Assembly (NCBI GenBank): GCA_964030785.1
Contig: OZ034979.1
Span: 11,200,883 to 11,264,882 of the forward strand
Direction: 5' to 3'
Origin: Siderastrea siderea
Lineage: Eukaryota > Cnidaria > Anthozoa > Scleractinia > Rhizangiidae
Length of the DNA stretch: 64,000 nucleotides
Shown piece after piece: positions 22,351 to 36,200 of the stretch. The notes beneath the pieces are model-generated. The model was given only the letters and a program-made list of their open reading frames with translations. It ran no database searches and was not told where the DNA came from. Positions within the stretch are counted from its first letter, which is position 1. Each line of letters begins with the position of its first letter. A program made the position numbers and the translations under genes.

Positions 22351-23714
22351 TGTCAGGTGATAGTGCTTGCAGTTTACATCCTTAATAAGATTTGTTATGG
22401 TGTTAACTTTTAGGTAACATTAGACACATGAAAAGAAGGAAGTAATTGTAATCGCATTGTAGTTTAAGGCATGACCCCACAAGCTTCTAGCAGTAAACCC
22501 TGTCCTGCTAAAATAAAGGACTCGTATCTTATTGTTGCTAAAGGCAGTAACAGTGAGATCAGCGTGCATACAATAAAGCTTTTAAGTGTACAGGATACGA
22601 ACAGATCTGGGTACAAATCTTTTTTCAGATCATCTGAGGGCCACAAATAATTTCTGAAATTTTCAAGATTTTAAAATCTGCTTCTAGAGAGTTCTAAGAT
22701 ACAGAGTTGGCATAACATCCCCTTAGGCAATTCAACAGTACGAAATCCAGCCATGCTTGAGTTCATAGTGAATGACTTGCATCGCACTGAGGTTGTTAGG
22801 AGCTTGTAGACTGAGTGAAATAATTACATAAGGTGCTGTCACTCTAAGAATTTCAAAGCCAGCCAACAAAAATTGGTTGGTATGTAGTACACCCAAACTG
22901 TTTCCTTTGAGGTCCACAATGTGACTTGAAAAGTACAATGTAAGAAATGAAGAGAAATTTTATTTTCAATGTACGTATACTTTACAACCACATAACAAGC
23001 CGTTACTCTTATGTTATTGAACTGGTATCCATTGCATGGGAATGATATAAATAAAGACAAGTAATAAGACACTGAAGTAGAATCTGCTTTATTATAAATG
23101 ACAATAAGCCAAGCAATTATCACCATCAAATCAATTAGCCAATTTAAAAGGTTTGTACATATAGCAGGATGGTATTTTGTGAAATCCCCTTTCATTAATT
23201 TAGCCACAAAAACCACTTCCTTTTTTGTCACCTACAAGACTGAGTATTTAATTGTTTAAAAGAACACTGCCAATCTGTTTCTTTAAGTAGGTATGAAACT
23301 GTGATCAAGCTATTGTTATCTACATGTACTTGTTATACTTACTCCACGTAATTTTGTACAATTTTGAATTTAAGAATGGCTATAAAGAAACTGAGGATGG
23401 CAAAGTGTGATCATGGTTAGCAACAATTGAACTTTTTGAGCACGACAGAAATCCATTATCTGCCTGCACTTGTATGTATAAAGATTGAGAGTAAACAATT
23501 AATTTTAAAGCAATTTCTTGACAATAATGTAACAATTATGTTCAATTATTGCAGATCATAGTACCATGGTCAACCAACAATGTCTGTTCAACTTACAAAC
23601 TCTTTAGACCAGGTTACAACTACAGGTAGAGTATAATATTATGTTATCTAGATAATCATTAATTTACTGAATGACTAATAAAAAAATATTACTACCCTAG
23701 TTCATGTATATTTT
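22351..23714. other. Gene-free stretch, nothing recognised
   Basis: A 130-residue open frame on the minus strand (22839-23231) has no recognisable domain, and its amino-acid make-up fits AT-rich chance sequence. No repeat or RNA gene was identified. Confidence 0.45.
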
Positions 23715-24015
23715 AATAAACAATGCCACAGGAGAGTACTCAACAACAGCTTTCATATGAATGGTCAGAGTCAGAGTTCATCCAGAGACTCAAAAGTTGG
23801 AACCACTTTGTACAGCATAATAAAAAGCACCAAAGCCGAGTACAGCTCAGTAGCCTTCATTTCAATGGCCACACTTTAGGATTTCATCCTCAGACTCATA
23901 AGTTAGAACCAACTTGTACAGCATAATAAACAGTACCACAGGAAAGAAACTGCTTTGAATTGAATGGTCACACTTTAGAATTGCATCCACAGACTCAAAA
24001 GTTAGAACCACCATG
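23715..24015 (+). repeat. Three copies of the 106-bp AATAAA repeat upstream of the RhoGEF coding start
   Basis: Copies of GAATGGTCACACTTTAG, CATCCACAGACTCAAAAG and CAGCATAATAAACAG occur in tandem with decay, ending about 190 bases before the first RhoGEF coding exon. AATAAA motifs here could terminate transcripts early if transcription runs through from an upstream exon. Confidence 0.8.
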
Positions 24016-24202
24016 TATAATAATATAATATATTTACAGAACTCTTACCTGTACACAAATCTCTCTGCCTTCTAGAGCAATCTCCTTTTTCCTTGAGAGC
24101 TCAAGAAAATGCATCAGTACTGTAGACCATTATTTAAAAGTGGAAGTTGTTGGTCTTACCTCCATTAAATAATAATTCATAATCGTTTTTTTCTTTTCAG
24201 CG

Positions 24203-27200
24203 ATGTCTCCGATAACAAACTATCCTCAGTCGGCTGGTGGTGGTGAGCCATTTGCTACTCGTGCTAAGAGAGCTGCATCTCCACAAAGAATTTCCAATGG
24301 CTACGCACCTACCAAGTCTAATGGAATTTTATCACCTAGAAAAACATCCAAGAGGTTCTTTCGTCGGCCCACCCTTGAAAAAAGTCCGTCGGTAGATTTT
24401 GCATCAGTACAAGCCAATGAGAAGAAGAAGCAATCAGCCCATCAACCTAAGGTTGAAATTATTTATAAAGATTCTCCACAGTCAGAAAGTGAAGCCGAAG
24501 AATCTAATGTTGCTTCACTGAAGAAAACATTTGAAGTGGATGGATCACCCTGCTTGCGGTCGGCATCTACTCATTCAGGAGAAAGAACACCTTCAACGAT
24601 CTCTGACGAGTCTGCACCCTGTTCGTTACTAGATGTAGAGAATCTTGATGTGAACATGAATCGCATTTCTAGTGGCTCAAGTACTAGCCACACAGAGAGA
24701 GTTGTCGTGGAAATTTTGTCCACAGAAAAGGCTTATGTTCAACATTTATGTGAGATTATTGAGGTAAGAGATAAACGTTCGGGGATGGCAGTAGAATTTT
24801 AAGGGCCCATCCACATACATCCATTTTCGATCATTTTAGTTGCAGATAAAAATTTGAATTGGCATCTTCAAAACGTTTTAGACTGTCCATGCATATTTTT
24901 AATGTAATTCTATATTCCAATCTGAACAAAATTTTATGATAATTGCCTAACAATATTTTACTAACACTTCACAATACTTAACAATATTTTGCAATCCTAT
25001 TCGATTAATATATTTTTATTTGTTTTTAATTAATTGTCTCAGCATTTGTGTTCCAACTTATAGTAAAGTTATAATTGCACAAAAAAACTCAACAATAAAG
25101 TACACTACAGCACACAATGACACAGTAGAGTGTCACAGTAGAGTGTTACTGACTGTTTTGAACATTGATTTTATGTTATGAATACACCTGTCAGATTTTC
25201 ATAAATTTATTTTAACCACATCTGCACGTAACTGATTGAAAATTTTTTAAAGTGCTACTTTATATCGACTTTGCCAAATGTCTCTCTGTTTTCAGTTGTT
25301 TTCAATAATGTATTGTTTACATCTAAATGGAAGGCCACTGGATGATTGAACTGTTGACTGATTCTATATATTGTACAGTTGTTTAAATTTGTTTGTTTAA
25401 TCAATTGCTTTTCTAGGGTTATTTGAAGAAAATGAGGAAACAAAATTCTCCATTTCTGGCACAGGATGTGAAAGATTTATTCATGAATATAGAGGAAATT
25501 TACAAGTTTAACAAGTAAGACTAGTTAAACATACGTGTAATGAGAGACAGATCTGTGGTAAGCTTCCACAGTAGAAATCCTCCACAGTCGGGATCTTAAG
25601 GATGTTCCCGCATAAAATCTTCCTACATTCAGATTTTTTTTGAACTTTTTGCTGTAGTTACTGTTAGATAATGACCAACTCATATCAGAAAAATTCAATC
25701 ACCCTTGAGTAGGATAGCCAAAAAAATTAAAACTACCCGCATAGAGAATTTTTTTGTTTTTGACAAAATGGAGAGAACCAGTAAGAAAAGTGATCTATCG
25801 AAAAAATTCTGGGGTCAACGTGCCTTTAACAGAGTTAAGTATGTTTATAGATTGAAATCAAAGTACCCTCCACCACTGTATTTGTCTATACTCCTCAGTG
25901 CGCATGTTCGATTCATGACATGGTGTGGTATTGCAACGTGAATGGCGTGTGCAGTATGAAGGATGCACATAAACAATTGAAGGGCTGAGAGCATTTAACC
26001 ATCTTATGTTGAACTTTAGGTAGTATTATTGTTTTCCTCTAAACAACGTCAATTTTTGCATGGGACCTTCAGTTCATTCCAAGAACACTGCCTATGAAGT
26101 CTTTTGAAGGTCCCATGCACAAACTGAAGCACTTTAGAGCACAAAATTAAAACCGGCTAAAATTCGACATAAGATGGTTATGCTCTGAGCCCTTCAATTA
26201 GCACAAATGTCCTTAGAAATCCTATCAAAATGGTCCATGTAAGGATAGCCTTATGGTGGACTAGCATCCCTTTCCAGGGGGGAGTAGTAATACTCCTAGC
26301 CACTTTATGCTGGGTATCCTGTGATGAACTAGCATCCCATCCAGGGGTAGTAGTAATACTCCTAGTCACTGTATGCTGGGTATCCTGTGATGGACTAGCA
26401 TCCCATCCAGGGGGAGAGTAGTAATACTCCTAGTCACTTTATGCTGGGAATCCTGTGATGGACTAGCATCCCATCCAGGGGGAGAGTAGTAATACTCCTA
26501 GTCACTTTATGCTGGGTATCCTGTGATGGACTAGCATCCCATCCAGGGGGAGAGTAGTAATACTCCTAGTCACTTTATGCTGGGTATCCTGTGATGGACT
26601 AGCATCCCATCCAGGGGGGAGTAGTAATACTCCTAGTCACTTTATGCTGGGTATCCTGTGATGGACTAGAATCCTATCCAGGGGGATAGTAGTAATACTC
26701 CTAGTCACTTTATGCTGGGAATCCTGAGATGGACTAGCATCCCATCCAGGGGGGAGTAGTAATACTCCTAGTCACTTTATGCTGGGTATCCTGTGATGGA
26801 CTAGCATCCCATCCAGGGGGAGAGTAGTAATACTCCTAGTCACTTTATGCTGGGTATCCTGTGATGGACTAGCATCCCATCCAGGGGGGAGTAGTAATAT
26901 TCCTAGTCACTTTATGCTGGGAATCCTGTGATGGACTAGCATCCCATCCAGGGGGAGAGTAGTAATACTCCTAGTCACTTTATGCTGGGTATTCTGTGAT
27001 GGACTAGCATCCCATCCAGGGGGGAGTAGTAATACTCCTAGTCACTTTATGCTGGGTATCCTGTGATGGACTAGCATCCCATCCAGGAGGGAGTAGTAAT
27101 ACTCCTAGTCACTTTATTCTGGGTATCCTGTGATGGACTAGCATCCCATCCAGGGAAGAGTAGTAATACTCCTAGTCACTTTATGCTGGGTATCCTGTGA

Positions 27201-30200
27201 TGGACTAGCATCCCATCCAGGGGGGAGTAGTAATACTCTTAGTCACTTCACACTGGGTTTCCTGTGATGGACTGGTATCCCATCCAGGGGGGGAGTAGAA
27301 AATGTTAATAGTCACGACATGCTATAGAAACTGGATCTAAATGCAGGTCCTGGTGAACCACCTGTCTTTTTCAATCCACTGAAATGGATACAGTCAAAGC
27401 TCTCTTAACAGACACTCATAAGCAGACAGCTCTACCTACGGCCACCTTTACAAATCTCCTTTTTAACTGGCTCCCATACAACTTTGTATTTACTGACATT
27501 CTGGTAAGTGGCCAGGTCCAGTGACGGACACTATTTCTGCCTCCCGAAGGTGTCCACTTATGGGAGCTTCGACTGTACAAGACTTAACCTCAAACCATTT
27601 TTATTTCTTCGTGTCATAAAGGGCATTTCTAGCTGAACTGGAAGAATGTGGTGATGATCCTGTTGATGTAGCGAGGCATTTTGTTTCAAAGGTAAGGAAA
27701 AGAAGATTAAACAAATAAGGGGGTTAGTTTCGAGTGAAATATCAGCTATCGATTTCGCTACAGTTGCCAATTTACCTCGTTATCAAGAAGCCTTTGTTTT
27801 TAGATGTAAACAATTTATTAACCAACCTCCCTAAATAGGCCACTTCATGAGCTGTTAAATGATTGCTCTTAGTTTTCTGTTTGGAATAAAAATTGAATGA
27901 TGTGAAAGATTCAAGGCCACCATTCATGAGTTGCTGATGCAGTGCAACCCTGATTAAGTGAAGTGCCAAGGGACTGAGACAATGAGTTTGTTATATCAGG
28001 GGTTTGTCATAAACAATGCCCCAATGTAGCAAATTTGTGGGAAATCCACCAAAATCTTTGTTCTATTGGGTTTGGTTAATTATTAATTTTTCTCAATTTA
28101 AAAACAGTTGTTGACTCTGAACACAAGAAGTCATCAAAAGCGATGTCACTACACATAATACGCTGTTCATGTTGACAGAAACTTACAATATTTTGCAATT
28201 TAGTACAAGAGGATTAAAGAATTTCCACCTCTGTTGATCTGTTTTGCCTTCAACTTCAGTCGCATGATGACATTTGTTCGTTGTATGGGGGTAGCTTTTT
28301 ACTTTTGGGCTTTCGGTTTCTGTTTGTTATATCAGATATTTTGTTATGCTGGGGTTCGTTATGTCGGGGTACTGCTCCATGCATTTTACTGTAACCTTGG
28401 CTGGGGAGAAGAATATTGTTTGTTATACCAGGGACTTTGTTAAATCGGGGTTCCACTGTTAATAGCAGTTAACCAAATAATTGAGTTATTCTTTGCAGAG
28501 GTTTCACTTGCTTCTGGATACAGCTCGCTGACAGACCAAGCAAGATACCTCTCTGTGCCAGATTAAGTTTGCTGTTAATTAACTAAGTTCATGAAATTCA
28601 GTCTTTTCTTCTTTTTGCATTTTCAGGAAGAGGGCTTCAAAAGATACACAGAATACTGTACAAACTACCCAGTGTAAGAACAAATCATTTGTTAATAGTC
28701 AGAGACAGCTAGCCAGACAGAATGAGAGGACAGGGTGAGGCAGCCAGACCACTATCTTGAACTATACTTGGTTAAATGTAAACTGTAAGCTCCAGCTGTG
28801 TGGGCCTCCTTGGCTCATGTGTGACTTTTACCTTTTCTACTTACCAAGAGTCAACTCAGCTAGCAGTCAAAGTGAAACCTGAACACAGGATCTCTGGATT
28901 TCAAGTTGGATGCCATAACCTCAAAAAATCCACCAGTGACACCATAATGTTACCCAGTTTGGTTTCAAGTGGAGGGGGGCAGGGGGGCAGGAGCCCGGGA
29001 GAAAAGGGGGGGTGGGAGGTGTACGGGAGGCGGGAGTAGAGGGGGTGGGGAAGTGGGATTGCTAAGGTGGGGGGAAGTGGGAGAAATAAGGGTAAAATTG
29101 TGCAACATTGCATAATGAACGCAAAGAGGCAGGAGCCATCAAAATTAGGGTGGGAACCGGGATTAAAGCATACGGGAAGCAAGAAGTTTAAACCCCCCTG
29201 TTCCCAGGGTCCTCTTTCAAGCTTAAATGTGTCAGGCAAATAGAGTAGATGAGTCTGTTTATTGCATTCAATATTTTGCTGTTTAAATTGTTGTTTTCAC
29301 ATTAGGTCTATGGAAGTACTGACAAAGTCCACACAACAAAAAGAGACTGCAGATTTTCTTAAGGTATTGTTAATGGTTATTAATAATCATTTTGATTATT
29401 ATATAGACAAGAGTGTTTTAGTGTTTTAGTGTTTTAGTTTAAGCCCTAACAGTGATGAAAATGAAATTTCTCTTTGCAAGTTATCAATAGTTGTTCACAC
29501 AATCAAGTGATGAGAATAAAGAAAGTCATCACCAAGGATATGATGTCTTGATATTTAGACAAATTTTCCTTACTAGTTCCATTCGAAATGTGTGGAGAAC
29601 AGTAAGGAGAATATGCATTTTTATATAAGGGTTAAAGGGTTAATGGGGTAATTGAGGTTTGGATAATCAAGGTTTCACTGTAGTTGTTTCATTTGTTTAT
29701 TTATTTGTCCATTTTTTCTTGCAGAAAATTCAAGTGGAGCTTGGCCACTCCTTACCACTTGGTTCATACTTGTTAAAACCTGTGCAGAGAATCCTAAAAT
29801 ACCATCTATTATTGCAGGTACATGTAATGTGCATGGCTGATTTTGTGGGATGGTAACTGTAATGTTATTGGGTGCCAAACAGATCAAACAGGCGCATTAA
29901 ACATTTCAACATAAAACATAAAGTTAACATAAAAGCATTTTTATTCAAAATGCAATTAAGAACAAAAATGTAAAATACATCTTGAAAGGGAAAAACATGA
30001 GGTTAACCCTGTAATGTTTCCCTAGAAATAAAAATAGAAATAGGAATTAAAATAAGCAGGTCCTTCAGTAAAATAACTATATATAAATTTAAATACGCTA
30101 CAGTAGTTTAATGGTGGCATATCAGTGAAAGCACATGGTTACAGAAAGTCACACACCCTTTAAGCCACAGGGATACCATCATAGTAGAAACGCATGTTAC

Positions 30201-33200
30201 GACAAACCTGTTTAATAATTTCACCACCTCATATTGTCCTTATTATCAGGAACACTTTTTTGTGGCCCAAAAAAAACTCAGTTACAATCAAACCTCTTTG
30301 ATATGGCCATCAAAAGGACAGGAATGAGTGTCCAACATAATGGGGGTGTCCTCATTACAACGCCAGAGTGAATATAAATTGTCCATAATAGAGGGGTGTC
30401 TTTATTATTGAGGTGTCCCCAAGGAGAGTGGAGGTGCAGTGGTGTAGTGGTTAGTGCAATGGACATCAGATCTGAAGGTCGATGGTTTAATGCCCAGTCC
30501 CTGCCACCATGTTGTTTCCTTAGACAAGAAACTTTACCCCACATTGTCTCTCTCCACCCAGGTGTATAATGGGAGCCTGCGACAAGCTGCTGGGGGTATC
30601 CCTGCGATGGACTAGCATCCCTTCCAGGGGGGAGTAGCGATACTCTCAGTTGCTTTATGCTACAGAAACCAGGATAAGCTCTGGCCGTGTGGGCCTCCTT
30701 GGCCCATGTGCCACTTAACCTTACCCTAAGGGGAGGTCTCTAGCATTGGAGTATCCAGTTAGTGTTTAAAGTTCAGTTCCCAGGGACTTTTTGTATCAAT
30801 ATAATAGCTATTCTTCTAAAAAGGTCAAAAAAGAAGGAAATGGAATTGGAAGAGGAATGGCACGATAAAATGATTTACTTTTTATTTTGCCAGGATATTC
30901 AAAAGCATTTTGACGAGGAAAGCTGCCCTGAAGGGTATGAAATCATTTCTGTAAGTATATTTTTGATTGATGTATTAATTGTAGGAAAGTTATCTTTATG
31001 CTACATTGAGCTAAGGCACTTTCTGTTGCACATTACATTTAGGGAACTTGTCAAAACTGTGAAAACTATTTTTATTTTCAGTTGCTGTTTAGTTTCCATT
31101 GAACAATTTGCCTTACCTTTTATTTCTGCGCCAACACTGGATATTTCAAGACAGCCTTAGCATTCTTCGTTCTCTTCATCTTGTCCTTCCTTCCCTCTGT
31201 CATCACTTGCTCTCACCCCCTCCCTCCCTCTCCCTTTTCCCTACACCCCTCTGAAATCCCCTCCCTCCCCTCCCCAATCAGAAATCCTATCTCCCTCCAA
31301 ATATGGTAATCGTTCTTTTGCCCACATTTCCCACAGGATGCCCTGTCTGCAATGACTGGTGTTGCTGTGCACATCAATGAAATGAAGAGACAGCATGAAG
31401 TCGCAGTACATGTACAAGTATGGAACTTTAACCCTTTAAACCCCAGAGTGACAATCATCTAATTTCTCCTTACAGTATCACTATTTTATCAAATATACAG
31501 ATCATGAGAATAAAGAAACTGATCGCCAGACATGAAATGTGTTGATGTTTACCCAAATTCTCCCAGCTAGTAACATAAGAAATGTATGGAGAACAGAGAG
31601 GTCCTTCTGGTACGGATCGAGAAGAAAGATTGAGGCCAATATTCTCCCAGTACAGTCCCAAGCTAGTGAGAGTTAATAAGAAGTTTATTATATGGCTGTG
31701 CCTAACACTTTATTACTTGAACAGTGAGCCATGGCAGATTGGGATGAGTGAAACAGTTTACCAGAAAGCATTCAAAACTCAGCAGTTTTATTTCACGCAA
31801 AAAATTCATACCGAACATGAAAAAGTAAAAATTTTCAAAGATACTTGCTCTTTTCATTTAGCTTTCAATCATTCCAACTATTTGAATCAAATGTACTTTC
31901 ACATTTTCTATATTTCTGCTTTACCAGCCGGGCATTAACATCACTCATAATGCCCGTGGGAATTAAAGGAAAATCCGGCCTCGAGTATTGGCCAATCACA
32001 GCACGCGTTATATATTTGCAAGCTTTAGCCATATAAATAATGGGGCTATATCTGTTTCTTTCCACTAAGGTCTTTTGTAATTCGGCAAATCTACTTCCTC
32101 TGCCACTGCTGTTATTTGCAGTTTTTTATAGTAATTTTCAGCCATTTAAGCAGATCCTAGATGGACCTTAACATGAAGTTTTTAATGTAAATAAAATGTT
32201 AGGTAAATGGGTTGTAGATGTCTCTGCTATGTATAAAGTTTTTCTTGTTGGTTCACTTGTAGGAAATTCAAAGTCAGATGTCAGATTTCGAGGTGAGTTT
32301 TCCGCGATATGCAAGTGGGCTTTAGTTTTTTGTTCATAGAACTGTTGGTGTTTTGTCAGTCAATTTGCTCATAAATAATTGACGTGTGTTTATTTTTCAG
32401 GGTCCAGACCTTACAACTTATGGCAGTCTTGTCCTAGAGGTATTTACGCTGTTTCCTTTTTTAACGTGTCACAAAACACATCATTCCCAAAAAGGATTAC
32501 ACAAATTCACCAAAACTGACCTAAACAGACTCAAATACCATTATCTAAGTGTCTCATTGCCATCTAATGCAAAAAAGAAAAGATATTGTGATTACCCACT
32601 CAGAAAAAACCATCTTGCAACCCTTTTGAAACATGTTGTTGAATTGGACTATGTAACAGTTGCAGTTGTTAGCTTTGTGCACTGTACACTGACATTTGGA
32701 TAGCATAATTGTTTGAGGCATTCACATAGTGGGAAACAAGCAAAGAAAGAAATAATTATACCTTCCCTCTTTTTCACTCCCAACATCTTTTTGCCTTGCA
32801 CTATCTTTCCTTCACATCCCAATTAATTCCTTAACATCCGAGCGCCTCTAGCAGGCCAATTTTCCAACGTTTGTAGTTTGACTTTTTGTCTCTCTCGCCT
32901 TACAGGACACCTTTCGAATGCATGGCACTAGAACAGATAGATATCTGTTTCTATTTGAGAAAATCCTTCTCATCACAAAACGGAAAGAAACTGGCTACTC
33001 TTGCAAGGCTACACTGATGGTGTGTGATATTCTTTCACTAGATATTTTTGATACCTGGAGCAAACTTGCATCGTATCTACCATATAAGTGAAGAGTGTTT
33101 TTCGTGCACACTGATTGGCTCAATTTAGGGAGCTTTGCTTTTTCCCCCCAAGCAAAGCGGGGTTGCCCTGCTTGGCGTGAATACAAAATAACTTTTTGGA

Positions 33201-36200
33201 ACTGGTTATTCATCTGGATTGTATATAGTAAAACAATTATTCACCTCAGTGTTAGTAATCAGTGGTGGATATTTACATAATGTCCACCGCTATTCTTTTC
33301 CACTTCACCAAATAGAACTTTTCAAAGCAAATTAAACTCATAAAACTCTGCTTAAAAGAGCTTTCCGCTGACTCACATGGATAATCTTGAAATCTAGTAC
33401 AGAATATTGTTTACCAATGTGAACTCGTTTTTTGTGACAACAACATTTTCTTTGCGACGCCCACTAAACAAACACGAGAAAGGACAGCCTTAGTCTTGAC
33501 AATTATGTTGCAGTTAAAACTAAACAATAACACAACTGCTAATTTATGTTTCTCTTTGTTGGTTAGTTGTCGAATATGATGATGCTGGAATCTGTACCCA
33601 AAGAACCACTGGCATTTGAAATAATACGCTTTGATAATCAGAAGATAACTTACACTTTTTTGGTAAGTTTGCTGGAACAAAAACTGTTCTCTTGCTAAGG
33701 AGAAGATTCTTACTACAGTCGAAGCTCTCCTTGCGGCCACTCTCGTAAGTGACCAGCTCTAGTTACAGTCAGCATTGTAAAACCCCGTTTGAATTGTCAC
33801 TTAAACTATGTAATTGAAAGGTCTTGTAAGCGATCGCCACCACTTTTGTGAATTACCGGCTGGTCTTTTCCTTTGTTTTTAAGTTCTCGTAAGCGACCAC
33901 TCAGTCAAAAAGCATTCACTTCTCGATTAAATTTGAAGTAATTCAAAACAAGCGCTAACGGTTCGTGGAGTTGACCTGTATATACGCCACCATTGAGAAA
34001 CCCCGTTTGAATTGCCACTTTTAAAATAAACTCTGTATATTTAGTATTACTATTACAATACTATTGGTAACCAACAACAAATGCCAAGCTTTCTGCTAAA
34101 AGCCAGATGTGCTCAGGTTTCTGCTAAAAGCTCTTGTAAGCGACCACCCTCTATTGTTTTAATTTCTGAGATGGACGCTCACGAGAGCTTCGATTGTACT
34201 TCTTAACTCTTCTCTTGCCCTGTCAATCAGTGGTCTCCTGTGGCTTAAAGTAAACAGTCTTTAGGACCCTCTTTAAGAGAAAAGTGCTGAAAATGCAGTC
34301 AAGAGTAGACATCTTAAAATATTTAGAAAGTTTTGACGCTGACCCTAAAAGTGATCCTACGGAACGCTTAAAGAAAACTTTTAAAAGGACATTTATTTTC
34401 GCCAAAAACTTTGGCGTTTGTCAGTTTAAATGGAATCTAAAAAGCGACGGCTAATAAATAAGAAAACTTTATGTGAAAAATGTTAAAACAGTTAATGACC
34501 ACAACGCGAGGGATCTTTATTCTGTCCTTTCATTCTTAACAGGCGAGGAATGGAGATCAGAAGCATAAATGGACGCTGGAACTCAAACGACTGATTGTGG
34601 ACAGTCTAGCAGCTCAAGTTCCCAAGAAGGTCTGTCAGTCCGCCTTGTTTAGTTTTCACCCACTGATCACCTTTTATCTTCAAAAGCCTTCACAGGCTGT
34701 GCTGGCGACCGATTGTTTTGCCGCTCTATGTTGGTACTTGCTGCTAATGCTTGACACTGTACTTTTGTTTTCTTCCCCTGTCCACTTCTTCTGTCATACC
34801 GCCTACGGCTACAAAACATATTGAGTAAGGGTGGGCCAATATTGATACGAAATACTCCATATCATCGATATTGGGGTAATTCTAAAACATGTCGATGACT
34901 GTCCATGTGCACCAGGGCTTGCTTTGGAAAGGAAACTAAAGAGACTGGGAACTGGTCTATTTCTTTTTCAGACTAGCTGCACAAATAGGGCTCGGAACTG
35001 TATTGCGCGTTGTGTCGTGTTTTTGTTGGATGAGAAAAGGCTCAAAAAAGACCAATTGGTGTATATTTTAGCATTGCATCTGCTTACAAGCTTACTGTGA
35101 AAGCTTTTTTTTTTCAGGCTAAGGCGCTCATTCTGGGAAAGGAAAGTGTAGAGGAAAAAGGGAAATCAGGTGAATTACTTTGTGCTACATTATTTCCTCA
35201 GTAGACAAGCCTAGACTCCAAACGACACATTGAACTGTTAAGAACTCAGTGAAAGAGCTTGCAGTCATTGCCAAGCATAGGAAAACCTGCAAATACCAAG
35301 CCATACGCCCTCCCCCAATCCCCCCACCTGGGGGAGGTACTCCCGTCAATTTAGAATAGGTGTGTACCGCAAAGGTTCTTGAACCCTGAACCTATTTAAG
35401 GGTTAGAAATCCCAAAATTGATACCCTCTTAAGGGTCAAGCCCGAAAGATTACACCCTATTTAAGAGAATAACAACAACAAAAGATTGTGTGAACACGTC
35501 GTTTTGAATTATTTTCTTTCATAAATCGTCTTAACGGGCAGTTCAGTTTTAATAGATCAATTTTATCTAATACAGAAAAGGAACCCTACCTAAGAATCGC
35601 ACAGGGATCAAATAACCATAAAAACCGTAAAAGGGCAAATGGATACCCTATTTAAGGAGCGAGAAGCTCAAAAACCATACTCTATTCCGCGGCACATACC
35701 TATATAGCTTATATACGGGAGTACCCCCTTCCCCCTGGGGGCCATACACTCTAAATGGTTGTACTCCTGAGTTCCGTTGTTCGAAAGTCGATCGGCATTA
35801 TCTTAAGATTAAAGAACTCTGGGTTTCCGTTTCGTTTGGTAAAAAGGGTTTGCACGGCTAATTTCATTTTCGCAATAAAAATGTAGGACAAAAAAAGTAA
35901 CGTACCCGTGTTCGACCTTAACTTTACTTTATCTTTAAATTGACAGAAACGTTTGAGGGCAAGAAAAGATCAGGGTCTACTGACAAACTGACCAGAGGAA
36001 CTCCTCAGTTAAAAGGTGATTTTAGCGTTATTTGTTTGTTTATTTGTTCGGTTATTAGTGTCTTTCTTTTGATGTAATGTATACGTTAACTAATCATTAA
36101 CTGATGCTTTGTACTTAAATGGGAACGCTCTCAATTAGTAGGATAAATCGAAGTACAAAATAGTCTAGAAAAACAAGGTTTTGTCTTAAACTTCCCCGCA

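Noticed and set aside
22839..23231. 130-residue minus-strand open frame
   Set aside because: No domain, no partner exon, composition typical of AT-rich chance sequence.
26230..27300. Regularly spaced repeats resembling a CRISPR array
   Set aside because: Units are contiguous with no unique spacers, the genome is eukaryotic, and the unit matches a SINE segment.
30429..30500. Possible functional tRNA gene
   Set aside because: A and B boxes are present but the acceptor and anticodon arms do not pair and the sequence continues into a SINE body found again at 52836-54062.
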